NCBI RefSeq assembly: GCF_000255115.2
Contig: NC_018068.1
Coordinates: forward strand, 4,187,977-4,251,976
Origin: Desulfosporosinus acidiphilus SJ4
GTDB taxonomy: Bacteria; Bacillota; Desulfitobacteriia; Desulfitobacteriales; Desulfitobacteriaceae
DNA length: 64,000 bases
Reading direction: 5' to 3'
The position numbers were made by a program, and so were the translations under genes. The first letter of the stretch is position 1; every line of letters starts with the position of its first letter. The notes under the pieces were generated by a model, which saw nothing but the letters and a program-made list of their open reading frames with translations, ran no database searches and was not told the origin of the DNA. This document shows positions 27,397 to 36,002 of this stretch, piece by piece.

Positions 27397-27967
27397 TAGT
27401 GAGCCTCCTTTTTAAATCTTCATAAGTTAATTGCGTTAAGGTATGTATTGGATGGTTACTCCGCTTTAAATATAGTAAAGTGCCTTCAACACAATCGAAC
27501 GTGCCCCTGTCTAAATCATCATACAAGGATTGTCTCAACTTGTCCACATCTGGAAACTTACGTCCGGGTTCAGTCAAGTCAGCACTGTAAATCAACATTT
27601 CTAAGCGGGACATTCCAGGTCTGCCCAAAGTATGACTGGCAATGGCTGCCAATAAATCTTTATCGTCAACTTTGAAATAACGTTCCAGCCAATAGGCTGA
27701 AAGCCGGCCATGCAAAACGTAAGGATATTGTTCATCCTCAGGGTAAGTCAGCAGATTCCAGTACCGGGCCAAGGTGATCTGCTCCTTGACTGGAAGTTCC
27801 TTAGCTAAATCATGGGCCAGCCCCGCGCATCGAGCTTTAACGGGATCAACCCCATGGCGTTTGGCCAACATTTCTGCATATTCCGCAACTCCCAGCGTAT
27901 GTTTGAATCTTGACTCCGTAAGCATATGCTTAGCCAGAATCGTAACCTCTTCAACCAGTAGTTCCAC
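27386..27967 (-). CDS. yqeK: HD-domain diadenosine tetraphosphatase YqeK
   Basis: 193-residue HD-superfamily hydrolase that splits Ap4A symmetrically to ADP. H-T-L-G-V-A at about 24, the H-D pair in G-L-A-H-D-L-A-K-E-L, and H-G-R-L-S-A-Y-W with I-A-S-H-T-L-G-R-P-G-M-S are the metal-binding histidines and aspartates of the family. GTG start after AGGGGGAG. It lies in the usual nadD-yqeK-rsfS order, although an RRM gene is interposed. Confidence 0.92.
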   Translation of the reverse strand: MELLVEEVTILAKHMLTESRFKHTLGVAEYAEMLAKRHGVDPVKARCAGLAHDLAKELPVKEQITLARYWNLLTYPEDEQYPYVLHGRLSAYWLERYFKVDDKDLLAAIASHTLGRPGMSRLEMLIYSADLTEPGRKFPDVDKLRQSLYDDLDRGTFDCVEGTLLYLKRSNHPIHTLTQLTYEDLKRRLTIGT

Positions 27968-28164
27968 GTTCCAACTCCCCCTTAAACACCCTAATTATCT
28001 TTCTCTTTTTGCATTATCTTACATTCTATCAATTTAGGGCTTTAACTGCAAAATATTTTACAAAATCTTCTTTCTACCAATATTATTGTCCATCAACTGC
28101 AGTTTAAAACAAAGGATGTCTTTACCCGAACAGGCCCCACCAATTCTCAAAGGATCATAACAAA

Positions 28165-28207
28165 GGAAAGGGAGACCCCCACAATCATGTCAGAGGGTCT
28201 CCCTTCC
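28165..28207 (-). terminator. intrinsic terminator after the RRM protein gene
   Basis: Stem GGAAGGGAGACCC / GGGTCTCCCTTTCC with a 17-nt loop and a short TTTG tail, just after the stop at 28221. It separates the RRM gene from yqeK. Confidence 0.75.
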
Positions 28208-28220
28208 AGTCCGCGGGATA

Positions 28221-28469
28221 TTACATTTGTTTCGGTTTAGCTTCATTCACCGTTAAAGGTCTTCCGCCAAAATCTTTGCCATTTAACTCCTGAGCCATTC
28301 GTTCTGCATCCTCTTCGCCAACCTCGATAAAGCCAAACCCTCTGGATCGGCCGGTTTCTCGATCAGTGATAATTCTGCTGCTTTCAACATGTCCATAGTT
28401 AGAAAAGAATTCCCCGAGTTCATCCGCTGTTGTATTCCACGGGAGATTTCCGACATAAAGTGTTGTCAT
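28221..28469 (-). CDS. RRM-domain RNA-binding protein
   Basis: 82-residue single RNA-recognition motif. RNP2 is L-Y-V-G-N-L at 4-9 and RNP1 is R-G-F-G-F-I-E-V in the middle. Short glycine-free C-terminus. Similar small RRM proteins occur in cyanobacteria and some anaerobes as cold- or stress-linked RNA chaperones; the role here is unknown. ATG at 28469 is chosen because AGAGGTG lies 9 nt upstream; a GTG at 28481 overlaps that site. It sits between nadD and yqeK with its own terminator. Confidence 0.9.
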   Translation of the reverse strand: MTTLYVGNLPWNTTADELGEFFSNYGHVESSRIITDRETGRSRGFGFIEVGEEDAERMAQELNGKDFGGRPLTVNEAKPKQM

Positions 28470-28551
28470 TACTATACTCACCTCTTTGAAATTGATTCAT
28501 TTTTAGTATGGTCAAATCCAAGCAGAGTATGCGAATGACCACCTTTTAATT

Positions 28552-29178
28552 CTACCGATAGAGATTTTTTTGTTCTATATACAAACGCACCGCTTCCGGC
28601 AGCAGATATCGGATAGGTTGTTTATTTTTAACCCGCCTCCGTATATCTGTTGAGGAAATTGCCAAAGCAGGAACTTCTAAATAATGAATCTTATCTACAA
28701 TTTCCGGATGTTCCTGCCGAACATACTGCAAAAAATCTTTAGCATCGAAGCCTGGCCGGGCTGCCCCAATAAACTGAATCATAGTCAAAATCTCTTCAGC
28801 TTCACGCCAAGAAAAGATCTCACGCAGGGCATCTGTTCCGGTGATAAAATACAGCTCATGCTCCGGCCAAATCTTGCTCAAAAGGCGCAGGGTCTCCACT
28901 GTGTAAGAGGGCCCTTGCCGTTCGATTTCCATGGCTGAACAAGCAAAGACAGGGTTGTCTTCAATAGCGCGTTCAACCATTTCCAAGCGGAATTCCCCTG
29001 CAGAAATATCAAGCCGATCTTTATGAGGCGGTATCCCCGTTGGGATAAATAAGACCTTACTAAGCTTAAACTCACTGCGTGCCATTTCTGCAGCAACTAA
29101 ATGTCCATAATGGATTGGATCGAAGGTTCCGCCCATAACCCCTAACCGAGACGTTTTTTGTTTTGTAAAATTATTCAT
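28552..29178 (-). CDS. nadD: nicotinate-nucleotide adenylyltransferase NadD
   Basis: 208-residue nucleotidyltransferase that makes deamido-NAD from nicotinate mononucleotide and ATP. The G-G-T-F-D-P-I-H-Y-G-H-L motif is at about 16-27, I-P-T-G-I-P-P-H-K follows, and the C-terminal I-S-S-T-D-I-R-R-R completes the active site. GGAGAG precedes the ATG. It is the last chromosomal-type gene before the accessory region. Confidence 0.94.
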   Translation of the reverse strand: MNNFTKQKTSRLGVMGGTFDPIHYGHLVAAEMARSEFKLSKVLFIPTGIPPHKDRLDISAGEFRLEMVERAIEDNPVFACSAMEIERQGPSYTVETLRLLSKIWPEHELYFITGTDALREIFSWREAEEILTMIQFIGAARPGFDAKDFLQYVRQEHPEIVDKIHYLEVPALAISSTDIRRRVKNKQPIRYLLPEAVRLYIEQKNLYR

Positions 29179-29491
29179 ATGCTTCTCTCCATTAGTTCTA
29201 TAACGATAACTTAATTTCCTGATAATTACTGGTATTCAATAAATTATTTCTAAAAAAGACCTGTCAAGGGAAATATTTATCTTATTGTATTATGCCATAT
29301 TAAAATCCGTTAGTGAAACCCGCAGAAAAGGTATATTAATATGTTAGGCATCTAGAACTTATTCTGGAGGAACCCGCAACTGAGTCAACTCCCAAATGAA
29401 CTCATTTATGTTAATAGACTCTATGCGTTTGTTGCAGAGACTACAAGGAATTAAACCCTAAAAGATTAACTTTTCAAGTATTTTTACAAGG
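29179..29491. other. junction between chromosomal and accessory DNA, no gene
   Basis: About 310 AT-rich bases upstream of nadD. No tRNA, attachment repeat or promoter could be identified with confidence. Gene content changes here from conserved housekeeping genes to mobile and conjugation-type genes, so the element boundary is probably close by. Confidence 0.4.
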
Positions 29492-30019
29492 TTACCTGCT
29501 AATCCCAAAATAACGAACGATCTGAGACTTTTTTTCGCCGGAAGCAACCCTTTGCTTAATATGAACAATCTGATCATCCGTTAACCCTTTTTTCCTGCCA
29601 GTATAGCCACTTCGTTGTTTAGCTAGCGCGATACCTTCCAATTGTCGTTCGCGGATCATGGAGCGTTCAAAGTCGGTAAAAGCTCCCATGACCGATAACT
29701 GCAAGTTAGCCAACGGCGAGTCATAGCCGGAAAAAGTAAGATTTTCCTTCATGAACTGAATTTTAACGCCTTTTTGTGTAAGACTACAAACAATTTGACG
29801 TAAGTCATCCAAATTACGGGCAAGTCTATCCATACTATGGACAACGACAGTATCACCATCACGAACAAATTGTTTTAAGTTTTCCAGTTCAGGGCGGTGG
29901 GTATCTTTACCAGAGGCTTTATCAATGAACACTCGATCCATGATTAACCCATCTAATTGACGGCTAGTGTTTTGATCGAAGGTACTCACGCGAATATAGC
30001 CGAATGAGTGACCGTTCAT
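29492..30019 (-). CDS. Tn3-type serine resolvase, C-terminally truncated
   Basis: 175-residue site-specific recombinase. The catalytic serine is S12 in Y-I-R-V-S-T-F-D-Q-N. D-K-A-S-G-K-D-T-H-R-P, V-H-S-M-D-R-L-A-R and F-E-R-S-M-I-R-E-R-Q complete the catalytic domain. The C-terminal HTH stops at F-G-I-S-R, where relatives continue E-T-L-Y-x-Y-L. The bases after the stop still resemble that tail: a changed base and a one-base loss appear to have made the stop, followed by a second TAA. The recognition helix is therefore incomplete and DNA binding may be impaired. GAAGGG supports the start at 30019. Confidence 0.85.
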   Translation of the reverse strand: MNGHSFGYIRVSTFDQNTSRQLDGLIMDRVFIDKASGKDTHRPELENLKQFVRDGDTVVVHSMDRLARNLDDLRQIVCSLTQKGVKIQFMKENLTFSGYDSPLANLQLSVMGAFTDFERSMIRERQLEGIALAKQRSGYTGRKKGLTDDQIVHIKQRVASGEKKSQIVRYFGISR

Positions 30020-30573
30020 TTGATTCCCTTCTTCGCTTAAAAGTGTCAAGTTAAAGTCTATAATATTGTTGGTAAAATATCAATTAATAATAGAAACGAC
30101 CTTATTCTGACACAATTACGAAGGGAACTTGACGTCAAGTTAGGGTATACTTCAATTTGACATGGTACGACTGCATTAAGAAAGAAGCGCGTTAAGACAA
30201 CATGCATTTTGATCAATGTGCTTTATATTCCGTTTCGTGAGGCGACCCCTAGCGTATTCGTTGCACGTGTATTACCCTAATTACCTTGCCCCTGGTGTTA
30301 GAATGCTCCCACTACCCCAATTAGAAGCTATTAGTTGAAATAAAAAGCGAGAGAGTATTCAAACTTTATAATCTCTTGTTTATGTTAAAAGGAAATAGAA
30401 TAAAAATTATCATTATAAATTTCCTATGACATGACTATTCTTTCCTATGCCGATTAAGATTCAAAGAATGTAATTTTATATTTAATTTTGTTCACTTGAT
30501 CTTCATTTTCTAACTAAAGAAGTTGTTCCCAAATACTTTGGAAACAACCCCTCTAATTTCTAAATTATTTCTT
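30020..30573. other. intergenic region with a 16-bp palindrome, possible resolvase site
   Basis: No gene is recognised. AACTTGACGTCAAGTT at 30126-30141 is a perfect 16-bp palindrome, and a related GTGTCAAGTT occurs about 80 bp to the left (around 30046). Lying upstream of the resolvase gene, these could be parts of a res site. The remainder is AT-rich. Confidence 0.4.
30524..30551 (-). terminator. terminator-like hairpin after the secreted protein gene
   Basis: GTTGTTTCC / GGGAACAAC stem on the minus strand with a TTCTTTAG tail, about 25 nt past the stop at 30574. Confidence 0.6.
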
Positions 30574-31182
30574 TTAATTAGTCTTCCACTCGTGAGTTTC
30601 CAGATCAAAAGTTCCTGTTACACCAGAATCGCTATTAAAACTTATCACACTACCAGTGACGTTTGTAATCCTTACAGAACCCCATAGTTGAGGCGTTTTC
30701 CAATTGCCAGACCAACTATGATCCGAAGCTCCGTTCATTACAAAAGTTCCAATAAATCCTTGTTTTGGGTTATCTTTAAAACTTCCAGAATATGCGTAGC
30801 TTGGATTCCACGAGCGTTGTTCGTTATTGGGTTTGTCACCTACTATCCACAATTCAGAAACATTATATGGACCATTATACAGCCATCCTATCCCCCATCC
30901 AATATCGGGAGGTATACGCTCGGCCTTTTGTTTAGGATCTGAACCCATTGGCAGAATTTCAGGGTTGTTGTTAGGGTGTGTTGCCTGATACTGTCTAGCC
31001 TGATCCACATGCTTCGCAGTCTCCTGATTCAATCTTGCAATTTTGTTTGCTGTAAAGTCTGAGAATGTACTACGAGCATTGGCATTTTGAGCTATAAATG
31101 CAGTTAACCCTAAAGCAATCACTGCAGTGATTGCCATTAAAGAAATAAACAAACGTTTTCTAAATAGAGATTGAATCTTCAT
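30574..31182 (-). CDS. secreted protein of unknown function
   Basis: 202 residues with a basic start and one hydrophobic segment (about 12-31) ending near N-A-N-A-R, so secreted or anchored. The mature part has no motif I recognise; its last 90 residues are Trp/Gly/Ser-rich and probably beta-structured. It begins 18 bases after the neighbouring secreted-protein gene, so the two are likely one operon. Confidence 0.6.
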   Translation of the reverse strand: MKIQSLFRKRLFISLMAITAVIALGLTAFIAQNANARSTFSDFTANKIARLNQETAKHVDQARQYQATHPNNNPEILPMGSDPKQKAERIPPDIGWGIGWLYNGPYNVSELWIVGDKPNNEQRSWNPSYAYSGSFKDNPKQGFIGTFVMNGASDHSWSGNWKTPQLWGSVRITNVTGSVISFNSDSGVTGTFDLETHEWKTN

Positions 31183-31200
31183 AATTAACCTCCTATCAAA

Positions 31201-32094
31201 TCAAATGTTAGTTGCTGATGCTTGAACGTCATTTGAATTAGGATGAGTAGGATCATTAGTTATTGCATTATTTAAAGCATTCCAAGCATCTGACCACGAT
31301 AAACTACCGCCATAACCATATTCAGATGTAGTACCCCAGATGTAAAGATTTGTATTGTAATCGTAAATACCTTGCCATTGAGAAGCCTGAGAATTATAAT
31401 AAATCTCTGGCATTACGAGATCATCTGATAATCCCCATGAAACAGAATAAACTTGTTGTTTCGTCCAGCCACTAGGATACTCTGAACTAGCATCACTACC
31501 ATAGTTCAACATACGCATATGAGTTCTGCTATTATAAGCATTACACCAGTTAACTGTATCAGAACCATAAGCTATAAATCCTGTTCCATACCAAGACTCA
31601 ATATCGTTGCCTCCACCTACCGCAGTATTTATTGTGGGGGGGGTGCTATCTACCAACGCGCCCCAATCAGTCCCTGCATCAGTCCATGTGGTGGATCCCT
31701 GGGACCAGCCCACATTATCGTTATTTGTTGCTATGTATGCAAAAATAACTTGAGTGTGGGCACTATCATAACCAGTCAAAAAGTTATGGACTATTGTCTG
31801 TATTTGGCTATCTGAAACAAAATATGATGTTCCTGGTAGATATGTTCCCCAAGTTGATCCGTTATAATATTGTCGTCCAAAATCTAAAATAACATCACCG
31901 CCGTAACCTGGTGTAACACTTTGCCCTTGAGAATATGCAGTACTACTGTTGGTCCAGCTAGGGGTAACATAATAAGAGCTACTCGCTGATGATGGTAGTG
32001 AATCTGCATATGCAAAATGGACATCGGTTACGAAGGAGAAACATAAAAATAAAGAAAAGATCATTAACATCAAAAATGACTTCTTCGTTATCAT
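31201..32094 (-). CDS. secreted protein of unknown function
   Basis: 297 residues with a clear signal peptide (hydrophobic about 7-27, cleavage after A-Y-A). The mature protein is rich in Ser, Tyr, Trp and Asn. Segments such as V-I-L-D-F-G-R-Q-Y-Y, V-I-F-A-Y-I-A-T-N-N and V-M-P-E-I-Y-Y-N look like a (beta/alpha) hydrolase barrel of the kind found in secreted glycan-active proteins, but I see no certain catalytic motif. Operon with the next secreted protein. Confidence 0.6.
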   Translation of the reverse strand: MITKKSFLMLMIFSLFLCFSFVTDVHFAYADSLPSSASSSYYVTPSWTNSSTAYSQGQSVTPGYGGDVILDFGRQYYNGSTWGTYLPGTSYFVSDSQIQTIVHNFLTGYDSAHTQVIFAYIATNNDNVGWSQGSTTWTDAGTDWGALVDSTPPTINTAVGGGNDIESWYGTGFIAYGSDTVNWCNAYNSRTHMRMLNYGSDASSEYPSGWTKQQVYSVSWGLSDDLVMPEIYYNSQASQWQGIYDYNTNLYIWGTTSEYGYGGSLSWSDAWNALNNAITNDPTHPNSNDVQASATNI

Positions 32095-32440
32095 CCTTAC
32101 ACCCTCTCTTTAGTGTTTTATACGTTTTTAAGGAAACTTCAGTGGATATAATAGTAGAACGAAAATTCCTCCTCTCTAATAATTTCTCGTTTTTCATCGG
32201 ATATCTCCCGATATCGCAGTATCTCGTACAAACCAGAAGAGCCTCATACGGACAGAATCGGCATCAAGTGCCGGATTCAGAGAAAATGGGTACAGCAAAC
32301 AAAGCATCATATGATTTTTCTCTGTCGGCCATTGGTAACCCATACATCTCATGGCAGCAAACCTCTCACATCTAACAGGGTCACGGGAGGCCCCGGCCCT
32401 CAATTCCTTCGTTCTGCCTATCCATAAAATAGGTGTCAGT
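32095..32440. other. intergenic region with unrecognised structured sequence
   Basis: No gene. From about 32195 to 32400 the sequence is less AT-rich than its surroundings and has several short inverted repeats (GATATCTCCCGATATC; AGGCCCCGGCCC). It may be a remnant of another mobile element next to the IS110 copy. Confidence 0.35.
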
Positions 32441-32576
32441 AATGCTTTCGTCCCGAGTCGTTGCTCTGATGGAGGTGATAAAGACTGACTACCAGCTCTC
32501 TTATCTGTGTGATTGCTGTTTCATCGGGATATCCGTTTTCTGCGACGCTTTCAGAAAACATCCCTTGTACCTGAAG

Positions 32577-33809
32577 TTAAGCTGCTAACCTATCCACTGG
32601 CCGGTTAATATCTGTTACAAGCTTCACAGGATCATATGCACAGCCCTTGGTTAACAGTGCGTAAAACACTCGGATCAACTTGCAGCTCAGGGCAATGAGC
32701 GACTGTTTTTTCTTCAAAGGATTCTTCGCCCTGCTAGTGTAGTATTGGTGGATTTTCTTGAACTCCTGATTTTTGGATACCAAAGGCATTACTGCCTGAA
32801 ACAGAACTGCACGCAATCGCGCCCTTCCGCGTCGGCTGATTGTTGTTTGCCCCTTACACTGACCGGAACTGTTCTCCCGCAGGGCCAGACCCGCCAGCTT
32901 CTGTATCTGCTTTGGGGACTGAAAGCGTCGAATATCCCCAACTTCGACTACAAAACCGGCAACCGTGACAAAACCTATGCCGCCTATCTCCAGCAGCTTT
33001 TCCACGTTTGGAACTTGCCTACACAATTTTTCCACTTCCTCCATGATCTGCGTGTACTGTTCCATCTTGGTGCGGTAATCCGCCAGCAGAAGCCGAAGCT
33101 CCAGTCGAGCTGCATCGCCGCCGTTTTTGCATCCCACGCTGCTTTTAGCCGCTTCAAACAAGCTCGTAGCCTTCTTCATCCCAACGGCTTTGATCTTAGA
33201 TTGCCGCCACAGCCCGTTGAGTCCGGCGGCTCCCAGAGCCAGGATATCCTCCGGCATCGGCACGTTCTCCAGAACAAGCAGACCGCTTACCGTATCGATT
33301 TTGCAGTACACCTTCACAAATTCGGGAAAGTAGATCGACAGCCACCTTTGGACACGGTTCTTGATCTGATTTAACTCTTTGCAAACCCGCAACCGAAGTT
33401 CCATCATGATACGCAGCTCAGCGTATACGCCCTCTGGAATATGTGGAATGTTGTACCGCCCCTCACATACCAGTTTGGCAATGGTTTTTGGGTCTTTGCG
33501 ATCGGTCTTGCTCGGATGGTTGTCATCCATCTCCTTGCTTTTCTTCACATGATGGGGATTCACCAGAACCAGCTTCATTCCGCTTTCTTTCAGGTATGGC
33601 ACCAGATTGAACCAGTAGTGACCGGTCGGCTCCGAGCCTACCATGACAGCAGTTTTCCCCACGCTGTGTTTCAGCTTTTCCACCCATCTGCCAAACGCCT
33701 CAAATCCCTCCTTGCTGTTTTCAAAGCGGAATACTTTACCAAGTTCTACGCCCCGCCAGTCGAATGCCCTGGCATGCTGCGTCTCATGGCCAATGTCCAC
33801 TCCAATCAC
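32577..33809 (-). CDS. IS110-family transposase
   Basis: 410-residue DEDD/RuvC-like recombinase. The N-terminal catalytic domain starts V-I-G-V-D-I-G-H-E-T and has S-E-P-T-G-H-Y and N-P-H-H-V-K-K-S with D-R-K-D. The C-terminal Transposase_20 domain has I-G-G-I-G-F-V-T-V-A-G and the catalytic-serine-type segment A-L-R-E-N-S-S-G-Q. The start is taken as GTG at 33809; a stop lies 12 nt upstream in frame. The neighbouring frame upstream reads S-H-K-K-R-L, so a small frameshift near the start cannot be excluded. Confidence 0.88.
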   Translation of the reverse strand: MIGVDIGHETQHARAFDWRGVELGKVFRFENSKEGFEAFGRWVEKLKHSVGKTAVMVGSEPTGHYWFNLVPYLKESGMKLVLVNPHHVKKSKEMDDNHPSKTDRKDPKTIAKLVCEGRYNIPHIPEGVYAELRIMMELRLRVCKELNQIKNRVQRWLSIYFPEFVKVYCKIDTVSGLLVLENVPMPEDILALGAAGLNGLWRQSKIKAVGMKKATSLFEAAKSSVGCKNGGDAARLELRLLLADYRTKMEQYTQIMEEVEKLCRQVPNVEKLLEIGGIGFVTVAGFVVEVGDIRRFQSPKQIQKLAGLALRENSSGQCKGQTTISRRGRARLRAVLFQAVMPLVSKNQEFKKIHQYYTSRAKNPLKKKQSLIALSCKLIRVFYALLTKGCAYDPVKLVTDINRPVDRLAA

Positions 33810-33979
33810 AAGCGTTTCTTATGTCACTTGATTTAGCTTCTCGTTTTGGCTACAATTCATGGTACAGACCTCCGATATGTTTTGATTGGATTTTGTCGGC
33901 CGACTCATCCTTTCAAATTCTATTGCGAGGTCTCTTCTTTTGCAAAGTTTGTTTTTCTCAGTTTACAGGAATGCTTTCG
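33810..33979 (-). ncRNA. candidate bridge-RNA region of the IS110 element
   Basis: 170 nt of non-coding DNA between the inferred end of the element and the transposase start. In IS110-group elements this left-end segment encodes the structured bridge RNA that pairs with donor and target DNA. I infer the RNA from position only; loops were not assigned. Confidence 0.35.
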
Positions 33980-33985
33980 TAATCT

Positions 33986-34042
33986 CCCTACACAAATATC
34001 CCCAGTGGGGCAGTATAAAGTAACCTACTATTTTGTGTAGGG
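33986..34042. repeat. 57-bp inverted repeat beside the IS110 end
   Basis: Arms CCCTACACAAA / TTTGTGTAGGG (11 bp, perfect) enclose a second small hairpin CCCC-AGT-GGGG. It abuts the inferred right end of the IS. It could be part of the insertion target, since many IS110 elements choose structured repeats. Confidence 0.6.
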
Positions 34043-34529
34043 ACTAATCCCTTTAGATCATTTGTTACTTTTGGTATTGATAATCCGAGGTTGTCTTTAT
34101 TTAAATTTATCCCCCCTCCACATGACATAATGTCTCTTGGATAATCCCCTTGAACACTTAAACTATTCATTATATAAATTCATTATTACAAACTAAATTC
34201 CTTTATTTATACGATTATATTTTCCAATAATTGTCAACATTATTTGACATGTTTTTCCTTAAAATGGCAATGTGTACTTCTAACTAGGATCGTATTTTGC
34301 ACACCACCCCAAAGGTGGAATAACTGAAACAGCAACCTTTGTTTTAATCTAGCATAACAAAGGTTGCTGTTAGATACTCAATTTGTATTCCTTTACCCTT
34401 CTATAAAAAAAGTATTGCTTTTCATACATATTTGCATAGCTTCTACTGCGGTAATTTTATCTTCTTTCCAATCCTTATAGACGGTTTTAAATTTCAAACG
34501 TGACATAGCGTGATAATTTCGATCCCTAA
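34043..34529. other. intergenic region with a 15-bp perfect stem
   Basis: No gene is supported. A perfect stem ACAGCAACCTTTGTT / AACAAAGGTTGCTGT is at 34330-34372, without a clear U-run on either strand. A GTGAC-type iteron lies at 34499-34514. Confidence 0.5.
34499..34514. repeat. outlying GTGAC iteron
   Basis: CGTGACATAGCGTGAT: two GTGA half-sites 10 bp apart, matching the iterons on the other side of the two winged-helix genes. Confidence 0.5.
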
Positions 34530-34973
34530 TTAGGTTTTTGGGTTTTTAAGCGCAATCCATTCCTCCGTCGTGTAACCCATTTCCTTGGCAATCTCTAATT
34601 CATCCGAATTTACTGATTGAGAACTATTTAAATTAGCTTCAGTCTTTATATCTGAATTATTGTGGCATTCATCTTGCTTTGCCGATTCCATAATAACCCA
34701 AGCATTGTTATCTTTCCTTAGCATATTGAGTTTTTGTAATGAAATTAGATGAGATTTTAAATTTTCAATAGGAATTGATGATTTCCACGCTAAATCCTCT
34801 TCAGAAACAGCTAAGTTATTATCTATGTATAGCTTCCCTGGAATCGGTGACTCAAAAGATAAAATTAAAATTACTACCCATAACCATTTTTGCTCAGATG
34901 TAAGTCGTTTAACCTTTAATTGATGAGGTAAATTAAAAATTACTTCCTGTAGCGTAGGTTTCTTTTTAGACAT
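34530..34973 (-). CDS. winged-helix replication-initiator-like protein
   Basis: 147 residues. The first 90 resemble the N-terminal winged-helix domain of phage replisome organisers and DnaD-like initiators (L-T-x-E-Q-K-W-L-W-V, then L-A-V-S-E-E-D-L-A and I-E-N-L-K-S-H-L-x-x-L-x-K-L-N-M-L). The tail is acidic. It is a paralogue of the gene just upstream, whose stop it overlaps (ATGTCTAA), so the pair is translationally coupled. It lies next to an iteron array; a role in plasmid-like replication or its control is inferred. Confidence 0.5.
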   Translation of the reverse strand: MSKKKPTLQEVIFNLPHQLKVKRLTSEQKWLWVVILILSFESPIPGKLYIDNNLAVSEEDLAWKSSIPIENLKSHLISLQKLNMLRKDNNAWVIMESAKQDECHNNSDIKTEANLNSSQSVNSDELEIAKEMGYTTEEWIALKNPKT

Positions 34974-35337
34974 CGACTTTCACCATGCCTTTCATCTCTT
35001 TACTTCTTTGTCTTCTCTTGCGCAAACGGGCAGCGATCCGAAGCTTGTTCTTTCTTTCCTCTTCTGGAGTAAGTAATAACTTTATTTTATTTATATCATC
35101 TTCTAAGGAAATAAAATTTTTTTCGGCTAAGATATATAAACTATCTTTTAGTTTGTCGGAGTCGAGCATAATCAACTCGGATAACTCTAATAAATTGTAA
35201 CATTCACCGTTAGATCTACAAATCAAGCCATTAGCGTTGTCGTTGAGGAGATTGAGTGCTACCCAGACCCATCGTTCGCGTGTGTCTAAGTACCTCAATT
35301 TGAGGGATCCAAGAATAACATTTGTTATATTTGACAT
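34966..35337 (-). CDS. winged-helix replication-initiator-like protein, paralogue
   Basis: 123 residues with the same fold signature as its neighbour (L-D-T-R-E-R-W-V-W-V-A-L-N-L-L, I-M-L-D-S-D-K-L-K-D-S-L-x-x-L-A-E-K-N-F-I). A very basic C-terminus, about 92-115, has many Lys/Arg and probably contacts DNA. AGAGGT precedes the ATG. The iteron array begins about 90 bp upstream. Confidence 0.5.
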   Translation of the reverse strand: MSNITNVILGSLKLRYLDTRERWVWVALNLLNDNANGLICRSNGECYNLLELSELIMLDSDKLKDSLYILAEKNFISLEDDINKIKLLLTPEEERKNKLRIAARLRKRRQRSKEMKGMVKVDV

Positions 35338-35424
35338 TTATAATTACCTCTTTTTAGACCTTTTTAATATAGCGTAGCTATCGATTTACTGCCAATCAAA
35401 AAATAATAGACATATAAACAAGAG

Positions 35425-35783
35425 TGTCACGCATCGTCACATTAGAAATTGCGAATAAATTGCGGAATAACTATTTATCGGTAAGTAGATCATAGAAATA
35501 AACTTTAAAAGAACGTGACATAGTGTGACTAAAATCCTAAATCTAGCAATTGAGTCACGTATTGACACGATTATATTAGCAAAAAATAACGTTTATAATA
35601 ATTTAGAAATATTACGCTTAGTTTTAGTACGTGACCTAGCGTGACTATAGAGCTTTTTCGATAAAACGCTAAAGAAAATGTCACGCCATGTCACGCGCAT
35701 TAAAATGATCACAAAAGTCTTAATAACATAAAACCTTAAAGTATGGTAAATATTCTCTTTAAATAGCGTGACAGGACGAGACA
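35425..35783. repeat. iteron array of paired GTCAC half-sites
   Basis: Six paired sites: 35425-35441, 35514-35530, 35554-35569, 35630-35646, 35679-35697 and 35766-35783, in both orientations. Consensus is GTCACGCTATGTCACG, two GTCAC half-sites in direct repeat with a 10-bp period, so on one face of the helix. The DNA between them is very AT-rich. This is typical of a replication origin or of operators for a cooperative binder. A seventh lies at 34499. Confidence 0.75.
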
Positions 35784-35829
35784 TTAAATCACGACATCAT
35801 TAAACGCTAGTAGAGTCTTGAATCAAAAT

Positions 35830-35980
35830 AATGGTATTTCACAAATACCATTGATATAAGCTAGAAAATAGCAGAAATACAAAAATATTAATTAAAACAG
35901 CGTGGTATCGGGAAAATACCAGTGGTATCGGTCGATTGCGGCGCAATTGTTTCTCGAAAAATATACCAGTACCTATGCCA
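35830..35980. repeat. GGTAT-type palindromes next to the iterons
   Basis: A perfect palindrome AATGGTATTTC-A-CAAATACCATT type at 35830-35852, a related GGTATCGGGAAAATACC at 35904-35920, then AGTGGTATCGG at 35921 and ATACCAGTACC near 35963. This is a second, distinct binding-site-like family, between the iteron array and the gene at 36003. Confidence 0.55.
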
Positions 35981-36002
35981 AATCAACAAAGGATAAAGAC
36001 AA

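Larger units (their letters stand above)
32451..33979 (-). mobile_element. IS110-family insertion sequence
   Basis: The transposase gene is flanked by AATGCTTTCG at 32441-32450 and 33970-33979, a 10-bp direct repeat about 1.53 kb apart. That fits the usual size of IS110 elements, which have no terminal inverted repeats. The boundaries are inferred from this repeat alone. Confidence 0.6.

Noticed and set aside
33988-34170. 60-codon minus-strand frame beside the IS110 end
   Set aside because: It runs through the 57-bp inverted repeat, has no ribosome-binding site I can support and matches no family.
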